The notes below the pieces were generated by a model. That model was not told where the DNA came from, did no database searches, and saw only the letters and a program-made list of their open reading frames with translations. DNA of 64,000 nt, taken from assembly GCA_029378245.1 (NCBI GenBank), contig JARKIF010000014.1:558001-622000 (forward strand), read 5' to 3'. The first letter of the stretch is position 1. Each line of letters opens with the position of its first letter. Both the position numbers and the translations under genes were made by a program. Positions 1 to 19,597 of this stretch are shown one piece after another. The stretch comes from Roridomyces roridus (Eukaryota > Basidiomycota > Agaricomycetes > Agaricales > Mycenaceae).

Positions 1-802
1 AACCGGCTGGGCATTAGAAAGACGGTCCAGAGCTCTGAGACCGAGCCTGTTTTCCGTCAGGCGATCCGCTAGGGCCTTTTGGTGGAAGTTGATCGCGACC
101 CAGCGCAGGAAGACCTTCTCCACAAAAAGGATAGCGGCAAAAGAGAAAAGGGCCTGGGCGCAGTGTTAATGAGAATAGCAATTCGAGAGAACGACTTGCC
201 TGCATTACGCGATTAACAATCGTCCAGTAGGATCCCGGTGGGTGGTAGACGCCCCGGATGACGGAGAGACTAATCCATGCCCAAGCGACATCCAGCAAAA
301 GGGTGAGCCAGTTCTTGACTGCCAAAACAAGCTCAAGCTGAATTTTCAGACGCTCCACTTGGCCTCCGACTAGCACAATAACCGCAATAATGAACCTGGT
401 TAGATTATCTATGACGATGGCGGTGATGCACGCGGCGGCCCAGACGACGGCGAGCCACAGAGACCATGCATGCACGTGAGGTCGCGCGACATTGTGTTTG
501 AAGCGCAGCTCGAATACAAGCAGAGGGGTCAAAAGAATGCCCGTGCCAATGATACCAAGAAGCAGAGTGCGGACGGCCCTCGAGAGTTTCAAGAACATTT
601 GGTAAAGCCATCGCAGCCTTTTCGCTTTCGAATGGGGCGAGTCCGAAGGCTTGGAATCGCCGTCGTCGTCGTCCCAGTCGAATTCCTCAGACGAGTCGGT
701 GGCTTCGGAATCAGAGTCCGAAGGTTGCTGCTGGTGCTGAGCAGGTAGCTGTTCGGGATGCTCCTCCACCTTTGCGGCAAAGTCGCGCTCCTTGGTGCTC
801 AT
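1..802 (-). CDS. MscS-type mechanosensitive ion channel, N-terminal part (runs off the left edge)
   Basis: This is the 5' part of a small-conductance mechanosensitive channel of the fungal Msy1/Msy2 type, which sits in the ER or cell membranes and releases ions on hypo-osmotic stress. The ATG is at 802. Residues 1-60 form an acidic, serine-rich cytosolic tail (DWDDDDGD). At least three hydrophobic segments follow, containing the family-typical stretches PLLVFELRFKHNVARP, VGGQVERLKIQLEL and DVAWAWISLSVIR. A second exon at 1-153 encodes INFHQKALADRLTENRLGL and ALDRLSNAQP, both hallmarks of fungal MscS proteins. The intron between them (154-199) appears to start with GC rather than GT. The pore helix and beta domain lie outside the window. 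Identity is confident from family knowledge; the exact cellular membrane is not visible here. Confidence 0.9.
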
Positions 803-940
803 GGTCGCTTAGAGAGAGTTTTGGGAATTCGAGCATGGGTTGTGGAGCTTCGATTTGATGACATCACCACCCATTTGTCCGATCCCTGTTTGAACAAAAA
901 GGCCGTCTCCTTTCCGCTGCAATAATACAGTATGGTCTAT

Positions 941-1933
941 TTACTCTGCAGCAAGCTCCAACTTGATGCGTTGAATCGCTTGGGCGGGATTCAGGCCTTT
1001 GGGACATGTCCGGGAGCCTGTGGATTCAATTCAGTCTCCTCAATAACATTGAATGCAATCCTTACAATTGAAGATCGTGTGGCAGCGGAAGAGACTCATC
1101 TCGTTTTGCAGCACCTCCTTGCGCTCGGCCGTGTGCGAGTCCTAAGGTTGTTAGTTGACCCGGTGGTGAACGAGAAAGAGGGACGTACCCGAGAATCGGC
1201 AATCCACCGGTAGGCCTGCATCAACGTTGCAGGACCCAAGTACTCGTCCTGGTTCCACCAGTAGCTCGGGCAACTCGTCGAGCAGCACGCGCACAAGATG
1301 CATTCATACATCCCATCAAGCTTCTTACGGTCCTCGGGGCTCTGCAGGAACTCTTTGCCGTCGGCCGGCGGGTTGGGGTTCTGCAAGTAGGGCTTGATGG
1401 ACTTGTATTGCTTGTAGAATTGGGTGAGGTCGGGGACGAGGTCCTTGACGACATACACTGCAAACCAGGGGTGAGTGACATGGAGTTCTCGACAACAACA
1501 CGTACTGTGAGGCAATGGGTATATCTTGCTGTCCTTTCCAGCGTTCCTGTCGATACGGCAGAGACACGCGAGGGTGTTCTGTCCGTCAATGTTCATGGCA
1601 CACGAGCCGCAAATTCCCTCCCGGCAGGAACGACGGAACGTGAGGGTCGGGTCGACCTCGTTCTTGATCTTGATGAGCGCGTCGAGAACCTGGAAGGTCA
1701 AGGGTTGGCAATGCTGCCCTCGTATAGCAATGCATCCGCACCATGGGCCCCGTCTGGTTAAGGTCGATAGTGTACGACTGCAGAGTCGGCTTCTTGGCGG
1801 GTTCATCCGGATTCCAGCGGTAGATTTTGAACTCTTTATTGAGGACGGGTTTCTGTCCGACGGGGGTAGCAAGGGCGCGGGTGGCGGAGGAGGAGAATTG
1901 GCGCGCGAGACGGACAACAGGGAGGCGGGACAT
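941..1933 (-). CDS. SDH2: Succinate dehydrogenase iron-sulfur subunit (complex II, SdhB)
   Basis: SdhB passes electrons from the flavoprotein subunit to ubiquinone in mitochondrial complex II, linking the TCA cycle to respiration. The ATG at 1933 opens a mitochondrial presequence ([20 protein letters not shown]). Four exons are joined by short introns: GPM to [18 protein letters not shown] to [14 protein letters not shown] to DSHTAERKE, and HTIFNC to [10 protein letters not shown], ending at the TAA at 941-943. All three cluster motifs are present: [10 protein letters not shown] for [2Fe-2S], then [13 protein letters not shown] and CHTIFNC followed by TCPKG for [4Fe-4S] and [3Fe-4S]. The histidine of CHTIFNC, the residue changed in carboxamide-resistant fungi, is the wild-type form. 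The upstream glycosyltransferase gene ends only 64 bp away on the same strand. Confidence 0.97.
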
Positions 1934-1997
1934 GGCGGGTGGAGGCAGCCAATGATGATGCCCACATTTACGATCAAATCACATGCAAAATACACGG

Positions 1998-4066
1998 TCA
2001 TGTTACTACCCATCCAGTCAAGTTCAGCACCGGCAACGCGACCCACCTAGGCAACGTCCTTCCAGGCAACTCCAGCAGCCGCCCCGAGTCCGAGAGCTTC
2101 ATCAGAGGTAACCGGAAAACATCCTGCTTCTCCTTCGACCGCTCCTTGACGTGTGACCCCACCTCGAGGTGATTCGTCGACAACGACTCGAATCCTTCGT
2201 AGTTTGGGTAAAGCATCACATACCCTCGCAAGTAAACCATCTCGATAAAGTACTTTTTCCAAGACTTGGTCCAGTGGTTCGACCGCACATCCGGTACCAC
2301 AATCTGCTCGATGGGCATACTCGCCTCCGACAGACGTGCGGCCAGATAATCGTGGAACTCGCGCCAGTGCTCCGGGAAATACACTGCGCCCCAGCTGCAC
2401 GGGATCTGCGAGAGATATGGCGTCGACGGGTCCGCAACGTTGCTCCTCTTGAACAGACTCCGCGCATCAAACGGCCTTCGTCCTTCGGGGTGAAGTTCAA
2501 TGTTATTCTGCTGGTACAGGCTGATTCCAAAAAGAGCCCCAGTCCGACCTCTGTCTTTTCCATATCTCCAAGAGTGTAAGGGACGCATCCAGAAGCGTGT
2601 TGGGTTGGACTGACCTGTAGCGGAGAATGCCCATCTTGATCCATGCGTAGAATAAAGGCGACAGCTCGACGTCGTCTTCAAGCAAGAGACCGTAGCTATC
2701 ATTCGAGTGCGGATACCAGGATTCGACCACAGCGGGGAGCAACCCTCCGAGGACGACCCTACGGTGTACGAACATACTGCCATGCTTCCAGTTGAATGCT
2801 CCCACAACGCGAATCGTCTCCAGATCAGACGACTGTTCCATGTTGATACGCAGGTTGATCGAGTCGCCGAAAAACTTGGCTTGCGACAGGGAAGTCATGA
2901 GACGTTCCAGAGACTGAGGACGGTCGTGTGTGATAATGCTAACATCAATCTGAGGCACATTCCAATCTGCGCGAATGAGCGAGGGAAGTGACGAGTGGGA
3001 AAAACATACTCATCCATTCGATCAAGGTAAGAGTTTCCATCCAATGTACATGCTGCAAATCCTCGCGCGGGACTCGTATGATGGTAGCACGTGAACTAAC
3101 CACTGCATGCTCGTCCACAGCGAAAACAACGTCAACTTGCTCCTCAAGGATAAGAGGATACGGAATTGTCTCGTATCTTAGATCGCAGATTGATGGTTGG
3201 GTTCCGGCGGGATGTGAATGCAAAAGGATTCGGACAGAATGTCCAACAGCGTCCAGCGCGCACGGTAGTGGCATGATAGTACGCAAGTCATCAATGTCAG
3301 AAAGCAGGAAGACGAAGAAACCAGTCGAAGAGGGCAGATCCGTCTGGCAGACACCATTGCACCAGTGTGCATCATGGTCTCCATACCCTCGCACGATGCC
3401 GCCCAGGCGATCCAGCCGAGACTGTGAAATGGTGCGGCCAAGATCAGACCAGTCTCGGTGAGATTGTTGCACCAGTGCCTTGGGGAGAGTGAAGGGAGGC
3501 ATGAGGTAGGATGCCAAGCGTGGGTGCGGCGAGGGCGACACGCAGGAACCGTTCTCTAGGACACCCCTTGGGCCTGTGGGGAAGTTTGGGGCCACAGGGC
3601 AGAGAACGGTGTCGCGTGTACGCTCGCTCAGTCCATCGAAGCCGACGTTGTCCATGAGGAGAAGCCACTTGGTCGACGCTTGTCCTGCAGCCTGCAAAAC
3701 TGCAGCGGTGGAGTCGCCAACGCCGCGCCAAGAATGTATGGAGATGTCAGGATGGTGTAGATGGCTGGGAGCGGACCGTACAAGTTCACGAACGGTAGCT
3801 CGACATTGGGCAAGCAAAGACTCTGGACATACGACGACCACCTTGGAAACGCAACCCGCCGGCCTGAGAAACAGCGAAAGGGTGTTGGGGAGGGCTGCGA
3901 GTGAAGTAACGGGAAAGAGTGCGGTCAGCGAGGTTGTTTGGATGGGCCGTAGATCTGCAAGCACATTCGACGCGTCGGTGGGGATTTCTTCGCCTTTGGG
4001 CGCGGAAAGAAAGAGATAGAAAGCAAAGACAAGTGGCAGCAAGGCCCAATTCCACCGACGCGCCAT
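1998..4066 (-). CDS. Putative type II membrane glycosyltransferase (GT-A fold, GT2-like)
   Basis: Probably a Golgi or ER glycosyltransferase; donor and acceptor cannot be told. I prefer the ATG at 4066 ([20 protein letters not shown]), which gives a single signal anchor. An in-frame ATG at 4138 would overlap the stop codon of the upstream carrier gene. A long stem region follows, then the catalytic part begins at [19 protein letters not shown], the usual start of a nucleotide-sugar fold. [16 protein letters not shown] supplies the acidic metal-binding motif. Two introns are clear: one joins EWM to [10 protein letters not shown] (phase 1), the other joins GILRYR to [13 protein letters not shown]. 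The C-terminus [15 protein letters not shown] is also typical of this fungal family. No better-characterised orthologue is recognised. Confidence 0.75.
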
Positions 4067-4137
4067 GATGGGGCTGAACAAAGTATAAACAATATGTAAT
4101 ACGGTAAATATGCTACAGACAAAGGCCATGTATGGCA

Positions 4138-5317
4138 TTAGTTGGATCTAATGGCTGCCTCTGTAAAGACGATTAGAACTGTCTCGTGAAGGAGGAAATA
4201 GGCCGCACTGAAGAATTCGTAAGAAAGCCAGCACAGAGCCGTGCTTGGCACCGTCGTAAGCACACGAGGTGAAAGGCCTCTGGCATACCCCTTCCACCCA
4301 TCCTTGGACCCAATGATCTTCAGAGCATCGACCATGCCCCTGGCGTTGCGAATTTCGGGGTCTGCAGAAGTCCCCCGTGTTTGCAGGATCGTCTTGGCGA
4401 CGTCCAAGGGCGTTGTAACGGCAGCCGCGATACCGCCAGCCACACCACCCGCAACGATATGAGTACCGGGAGAGTAATCGTGTCGCGGATTAAGATAATG
4501 CTTGAGGTGCTCGTATACCGTGAATTGTATCGCGTTGAACGGTATTGAAATGGCGATCGTCGTCGGATACGAGACATAGAACGCCGCCAAGCCCTCTGCC
4601 CGATATACATGTCGGGCACACGCCAGAACAGAACGGAATTCAGACTTGTGAATCTGCATCCGCTGCTTGATCACTAAGACGCGTCAGTGGAGGAATGGGA
4701 GAATCGCCGAAATTTACCATCAAACGGATTCATGAGCGCGTCGGCGACCATGGTGGCAGACCCGCCGGCCAGTGCTGCGCCCGATGAGCATAACCAAGAA
4801 ACAGCGAGCACTTTGGCCATACCGGTTGCGAACATCTGGTTACCGCCTCTATTTCCACCAGCCAACTCCCTCACTGCTTCCAAAGTCCCAAAGTGAAGGG
4901 CATGGGCAGGTCCAGCACCAATGATAACCGAGGAAACACCGCGCCATAGCGCACGCATACCTTCCGTCGAGGAAATTCGAGTGAATGCATTACCGACGCC
5001 GCTGTAAACAGCCACCGGAGACGCAGAAAAAACTTGCATCCGCGTCTAGACCGTTGAATAAAACTCGACTCGCATAGAACAAAAACTAACCTTGATACTG
5101 TCGATTGGGTACATGACTGCATGCTCTGAGATACCCGCCTGGCCACCAAAGTGAGCACCAGAAGGTTAGAAAAGAGGGAAATGACGTGACATACGAGCGC
5201 TCCTGCCAGCATATTCACCTGCCAGAACGAGGTCATTACGGGGAGGCCCATCTACGAGTTTCTTACCATCGTGCCTGCATTCGGCGGCAAGGCCTCGTAG
5301 TCGGGTTCCTCGGCCAT
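4138..5317 (-). CDS. MRS4: Mitoferrin-like mitochondrial iron carrier (Mrs3/Mrs4 type)
   Basis: A mitochondrial carrier family protein expected to import ferrous iron across the inner membrane for heme and Fe-S synthesis. The start is the ATG at 5317 (MAEEPDYEALPPNAG). Several short introns split the 5' part: GTM joins VNMLAGAL, then AGISEHAVMYPIDSIK, then TRMQVFSAS. A later intron splits NPFD from VIKQRMQIHKSEF. The three carrier signatures (PxDxxK/R) are MYPIDSIKTR, MNPFDVIKQR and TTPLDVAKT. The second one, with NAIQFTVYEHLK, is diagnostic for mitoferrins rather than other carriers. The first two introns flank an exon of only about 24 bp. The C-terminal tail after LCWLSYEFF is hydrophobic. 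Confidence 0.92.
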
Positions 5318-5521
5318 TTTTTTTCTAGGTTGCGCGTGTGGGGTGGTAGACGTCGGGGACGCTCTGGAGGGAGGGATATGGACGACGAGAAGATGTCTCG
5401 CGCGAACCTCTTTGTCGACCCGGTTCACAGGTGTTGCCAACACAAATCCAAACACTTCCCATCGCGTACCCGGTCCCGGGTTCCCGCTGTGGGGAAATAC
5501 ATGGAGAATATTTACATACAA

Positions 5522-6656
5522 TCAAGTTCGACCGTTCGGACCCAGGCCAGCTCTCCCCATCCCTCCATTGGCATTGCCAAGCGCGTTTAGAAGCAAATCT
5601 CGGCAGCATCGGAGACGCTCGCGACGCTGAACAAACCAGGCACCAGCATCACAGGGACTGGCAAGAGGCACCCCAATGACACCCTTGTTCGTCGCATCCC
5701 TGACCGCCTGCACCAGCTCATCCATCTCAGCCTCCGAGTCAAGGTCGTCCAAATTCTCCATGCTGTCATCGCCCGACGCCATTCGTACCGCAGCAGCAGC
5801 CGACTTCTTGCCACCTTTCTTCGGTCCAGGGACCCCTTGTTTCTTGAGTGCAGCCGGATCGAGTCCGAGTGCTGCAGCACTCTCCTCCGCCAACCGTTTC
5901 TTTTCGAGCTTTTCCTTCTCCCTCTTCTCCTTCTTCTCCGCTTTACTTTCTCTCTTGACGGGCTCGACAAAGTTGGGATTGTGGGCTCGCTGCCATTCGA
6001 GCAGCAGATCGTCGTATTTGCGAGAACGACCTTCAACCGCCCGCTTGGCACCCATCGAGTGAGATTTGCACGTAAGGGACCGCGAGCACGGGAGACCCTT
6101 GTCGTTGATCACACCGCACTGCTGGTCATAGTCAACAGGGCCCTTCATTCGGCCTTTGGTGACTTTGGTAGTCGGCTTGGATTTCTTCTTGGCCGGTTGG
6201 GATGGATCATCGGGTGTTGGAGACGCTTTTCGCTTCTTGGAGCCTTTCTTGGGGTCTAGACCACGTACATGAGTGAGAGCACGAAGCCAGAAAACTACAA
6301 CTCACCGTCTGCCTCGACTCCAGCTTTGCCTTTCTTGCCACCCGATCGAATAGTTGCACAAGTTACTAGAACGCGCCATTTAGACAAGACTATAGCGCGC
6401 AACACGCGGTCAAAGAACCTGCATGCTCAGCCATGAAGCTTCGGAGTATAGGTTTGTCGCAATCTTTGCATTTAGAAAGGCCAATGTCGGACGTTGATGT
6501 GAGCGGTTGCGAGCCAAACAGCTTCATATCCCGGGCAGATAGCCATGAGGTCGGAGGTGAGGGCAGCGATGCAGGGTCTTCCGGCGAAGAGGCAGGTTGG
6601 AGGTCATCCCAGGAAAAGGGAGACTTTGGTGATGATGGTTTGAGCTTAAGAGGCAT
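5522..6656 (-). CDS. SGF73: SAGA complex subunit Sgf73 / ataxin-7 homologue (SCA7 domain)
   Basis: Sgf73 anchors the histone H2B deubiquitinase module to the SAGA coactivator in the nucleus. The ATG is at 6656. Exon 1 contains the first half of a zinc finger ([17 protein letters not shown]); the next exon completes it ([16 protein letters not shown]), giving a CxxC...HxxxC pattern that matches the N-terminal Sgf73 finger. The exon from about 6,250 is lysine-rich (nuclear-localisation-like) and leads into the SCA7 domain: [20 protein letters not shown] followed by SMGAKRAV. A charged coiled coil ([20 protein letters not shown]) and a low-complexity tail follow. Two introns of normal size join the exons in frame. 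Confidence 0.92.
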
Positions 6657-6789
6657 TGTCGCGACATCATTTACGTAACTGCTCTATATCTTTTCTTGCT
6701 TTGTTCTACACAAGTTCTACAGAACCGTCTATATATCATTCTCGCCCTCACGCCTCGTTCCGAAGTTGCCTCTTGCGAATTTTTTCAAG

Positions 6790-12572
<5,783 letters not shown>

Positions 12573-12738
12573 CGAACCAGCTGGCAAAACGCTCGTCAGG
12601 GTCGAGAAGCAAGAGCGGCCAGTATTATTAATTCAAATAAGCGCTCGGCCGCGGCAAACAGAGTCGGACTCGGAGCGGGTCAGTGTTTGCTCTGAACAAA
12701 CAACTTGCTCCGAACAACTTTCAGAGTCTGCGACCACG
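12573..12738. promoter_or_regulatory. Divergent promoter between ABCC transporter and QCR8
   Basis: The 166 bp between the two start codons must contain both promoters. No convincing TATA box is visible; the region has GC-rich stretches and an AT-rich patch near 12,628-12,640. Confidence 0.5.
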
Positions 12739-13154
12739 ATGAGGCCCTCCAATGCCCTCAAAAGCGACATGCCAGGCCCCAAGGTCTATGTACGGGAATA
12801 TAATACAGTTCCAGCTCCATACTCACCTACGACGCTAGCTGCAATGGTGGGGAGACCAGAGCGCCCAGCGCATGAAGGGTGTTTACCAGTACAGTGCGTC
12901 CCGCTTCCTCGCGCTGTTGCAATTTCTCACCAACTTGGTCAGCCCTCTCGCCGTACCAGGCCAAGGCTGCGCCCCATATGCTCCGCAGCTACCTCTTCAA
13001 CGGGATCCGCCGTCTCTCCATCTACGCCCTCCCCATCGCCATCCCCGCCGGAATCTACTACTACACCTGGAACGCCGCCGTCAAGGACTACCACTGGAGG
13101 AACAGCAAGGAGGGGCATCTTGCTCTCAGCCACGGCGGTCACAGCGAAGAATAG
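12739..13154 (+). CDS. QCR8: Ubiquinol-cytochrome c reductase subunit 8 (complex III)
   Basis: Qcr8 is a small single-helix subunit of the inner-membrane bc1 complex. It would be missed by simple ORF calling because it is split into three exons: 12,739-12,789, 12,839-12,893 and 12,943-13,154, with two 49-nt introns. The spliced protein reads MRPSNALKSDMPGPKVY, then LQWWGDQSAQRMKGVYQY, then LSPYQAKAAPHMLRSYLFNG with a membrane helix (IYALPIAIPAGIYYYTW) and the tail NSKEGHLALSHGGHSEE. The WWGD, KGVxQYxLSPY and hydrophobic-then-NSKEGH order matches Qcr8. It is transcribed divergently from the ABCC gene and converges with the ISWI gene, 55 bp away. Confidence 0.88.
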
Positions 13155-13209
13155 ACTGTACAAAATAGACGCGCTCTAATAAATTACACTCGACGTGGAA
13201 TACGCTAAA

Positions 13210-17411
<4,202 letters not shown>

Positions 17412-17603
17412 GGGTGCGAGCTAGAGAGGGTGAGACGAGGAGGACAATGAGCGAGAAAGACGACGAACATCGGCCATGGTGGTTTGTGGTAATCGCGCGT
17501 TGTTTGGCGTGATGGTTCTGTGATCCGGCCAAACATCGCGCCTGGGAGCAACGACCACAGTCCACTACCAACTAGACACGATCTTCAGGATACCTTTAAC
17601 AAC
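17412..17603. promoter_or_regulatory. Divergent promoter between ISWI and UCH genes
   Basis: These 192 bp separate the two start codons of divergently transcribed genes. I see no TATA box or clear factor site. Confidence 0.45.
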
Positions 17604-18605
17604 ATGACTTCGCGCTGGGTCCCTTTAGAAAGCAGCCCTGATATTCTGAACGCATGGTCGAAGAAAGCTGGTCTTGCTGGGCGGTCCCGTTTTGAGGACG
17701 TCTATGGACTCAGCGACGACGCAAGTTTCTCTCAATGCCCTTTCTTTTCACTCCTCATCCTCGGCATCTAGCTGCTCGGGATGGTGTCGCAGCCAGTCAA
17801 AGCAGTCATTCTCTTGTTCCCCATCAGCCCAGAGTCGGAAGCGCGCCGCAAGCAGGAAGATGAAGAGATACTTGCTAAAGGCCAGCCAGGACTCGATCCT
17901 ACCATTCTCTGGATCAAGCAGACGGCAAGCCATTTCGTACGATTGCTCTTCCATTCTGATATTTTCAACTCAAGATCTCCAACGCGTGCGGGACCATGGG
18001 TCTTATTCACGCAATCGCCAATGTGATACCCACCCATACTCTGTTGCTATACTTAACCCATCCATCCTAGTCGAGTGTAACGCTCTCTCCTGGGAGTGCA
18101 TTGAGCAAGTTCATAGAACAATGTGAAGGTGAACCACCTCGAGCCCTCAATCTTCTCCATCTGAATCACTCTAGGCAAGACACCTGAAGAGCGCGCCAAG
18201 CGTCCGTACCAGCTACAACTTGGTCCAGGCTTGCTCTGAATTTTCCTAGTTCTCGAAACTACCCCACTTTTTGCCGACATTCACGCCCAGGCTGCTTCGT
18301 CTGGTCAATCCGCCGTCCCGACCGACCTGGATACCAATCTGCACTTTACTTGCTTCGTCGCTGCGCCTTCGTCCAGAGGAGACGATAGGGCAGACTCTAG
18401 CATGCGCCTTGTCGAACTGGACGGCCGTCGTACTGGGCCCATCGACAGAGGCGAGTCAACCGACTTGCTCAAGGTTCGTTCGGACTCTTCCTGTCTGCTC
18501 TGCATTGAACATTTGCCGCAGGATGCAGCCAAGGTGGTTCAAGATGTCTACATGGGTGGCTCCCCCAGCCTTTCCTTTAGTCTCATCGCACTCTGTGAGC
18601 CGTAA
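17604..18605 (+). CDS. YUH1: Ubiquitin C-terminal hydrolase, UCH-L1/L3 type (Yuh1 homologue)
   Basis: A cysteine protease that trims small adducts from the C-terminus of ubiquitin or Nedd8/Rub1. The start at 17604 gives MTSRWVPLESSPDILNAWS. Exon 2 carries QPVKAVILLFPIS and WIKQT. Exon 3 carries the catalytic cysteine in ISNACGTMGLIHAIAN, with the oxyanion Gln in the preceding IKQT. A further exon has TLSPGSALSKFIEQCE. The next has HAQAASSGQSAVP, then NLHFTCFVAA, whose His is catalytic, and LVELDGRRTGPIDRG, whose Asp completes the triad. The C-terminus SLSFSLIALCEP is typical. The intron before the catalytic exon seems to use a GC donor (17,925-17,974). The gene converges with its downstream neighbour, 52 bp apart. 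Confidence 0.93.
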
Positions 18606-18657
18606 TAATACATGTATTAAGTTCGTCTGTACTATGCACGAAATCGTAAATATGCCA

Positions 18658-19475
18658 TCAAGAGAGCTGAGCAACCAGTGACTGCAGGCAAGTTGTGAGG
18701 CGAAGAAACACCTGGACTCGAAAAACTGTACCGAAAGTGACGAGATATTGTAGTGTTGTCGCCTGGATGGTGGTCAGTCAGGTAGCAAAAGTGGTTCCAA
18801 TATTCCCAACCTTTGAGGCTTGTATAGCCGTTTTCAAGTCACTGGTTTCAACTGCGGTCAATTCACCGAGCGTAATCTGCTCGACTTACCTGAGTTGTTG
18901 CTCGATACGGGTGTCCACCTCCCGGATCTTGAGCTCTTGAGCACTCCCCTCTTCCCTCAACCGGCCCTTCTCCAAGTTGAGGTCCAGTCTGACGCCCGCC
19001 TGGGTGGTTGTAATCTCCTGGCGCAGACGCTGCTTCAGCTTCTCAATGTCGGTCAACAGGCGGTCGTTTTCGGCCTACAGACGCGATGAGCAAGCGGCGG
19101 TCGTGAGCAAGCCGTCGTCAGACCTTGATCATGGCGAGGTCGTTCTTCTCTAGCAGTTGCAATTCAGAACGGAGTTGTGAGAAATCGACTTGTTGAGTAT
19201 AATGTTGCTGGATGTGGTGTGAGATGGGCAGCAGCGGTGTGTGAGCCAGGAGGTACCTTCTCCTGCTCAGCCTTTGTGACCATATTGCTGGTCATATTCC
19301 GAATGCTTTCATCTATGACCTCGGCCAGCGCAGTCATGATGCCCTCTGCCTGTTCTCGCGACAGGCCTTCGCGTTCAAGGCGCTGAACAAAGTGGTGGGT
19401 GTCAAAGTGGAATTCATGTCGTGGTCGCGTCGAAGAGAATGCGCGGGTGAATTGGCGTCGTGCAAGATAAAGCAT
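18658..19475 (-). CDS. FMP32: Mitochondrial coiled-coil protein of the Fmp32/MCUR1 (DUF1640) family
   Basis: Members of this family are inner-membrane proteins linked to cytochrome oxidase assembly in yeast and to calcium uniporter function in animals. The ATG at 19475 begins a mitochondrial targeting sequence (MLYLARRQFTRAFSSTRP). The family-defining region follows: FDTHHFVQRLEREGLSREQA, then EGIMTALAEVIDESIRNMTS. Downstream exons read as coiled coil on the minus strand: FSQLRSELQLLEKNDLAMIK, then ENDRLLTDIEKLKQRLRQEI, then VRLDLNLEKGRLREE. The last exon gives a hydrophobic segment (TLQYLVTFGTVFRVQVFLRL) consistent with a C-terminal membrane anchor; the stop is at 18658-18660. Exact exon edges in the 3' third are tentative. 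Confidence 0.82.
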
Positions 19476-19597
19476 GTGATGGTGCACAAACAAATAGTCG
19501 GACGTCGGTGCTCACGACGAACAAAAAGGATCGGCTGTGTCGCGATATCCTATTGTCTTATATAGGCTGTGTGCTAAAGCCAATCCATCAACACTCC
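19476..19597. promoter_or_regulatory. Divergent promoter between Fmp32-like and ADF-H/PH genes
   Basis: Only 122 bp separate the two start codons. No specific element is recognised. Confidence 0.4.

Noticed and set aside
2047..2579. Alternative frames at the 3' end of the glycosyltransferase and a plus-strand frame opposite it
   Set aside because: Splicing and the family-typical C-terminus fit the frame ending at 1998; the others lack homology.
4066..4138. N-terminal extension of the glycosyltransferase from the ATG at 4138
   Set aside because: That ATG overlaps the stop codon of the upstream gene, leaving no room for a leader, and the ATG at 4066 already gives a proper signal anchor.
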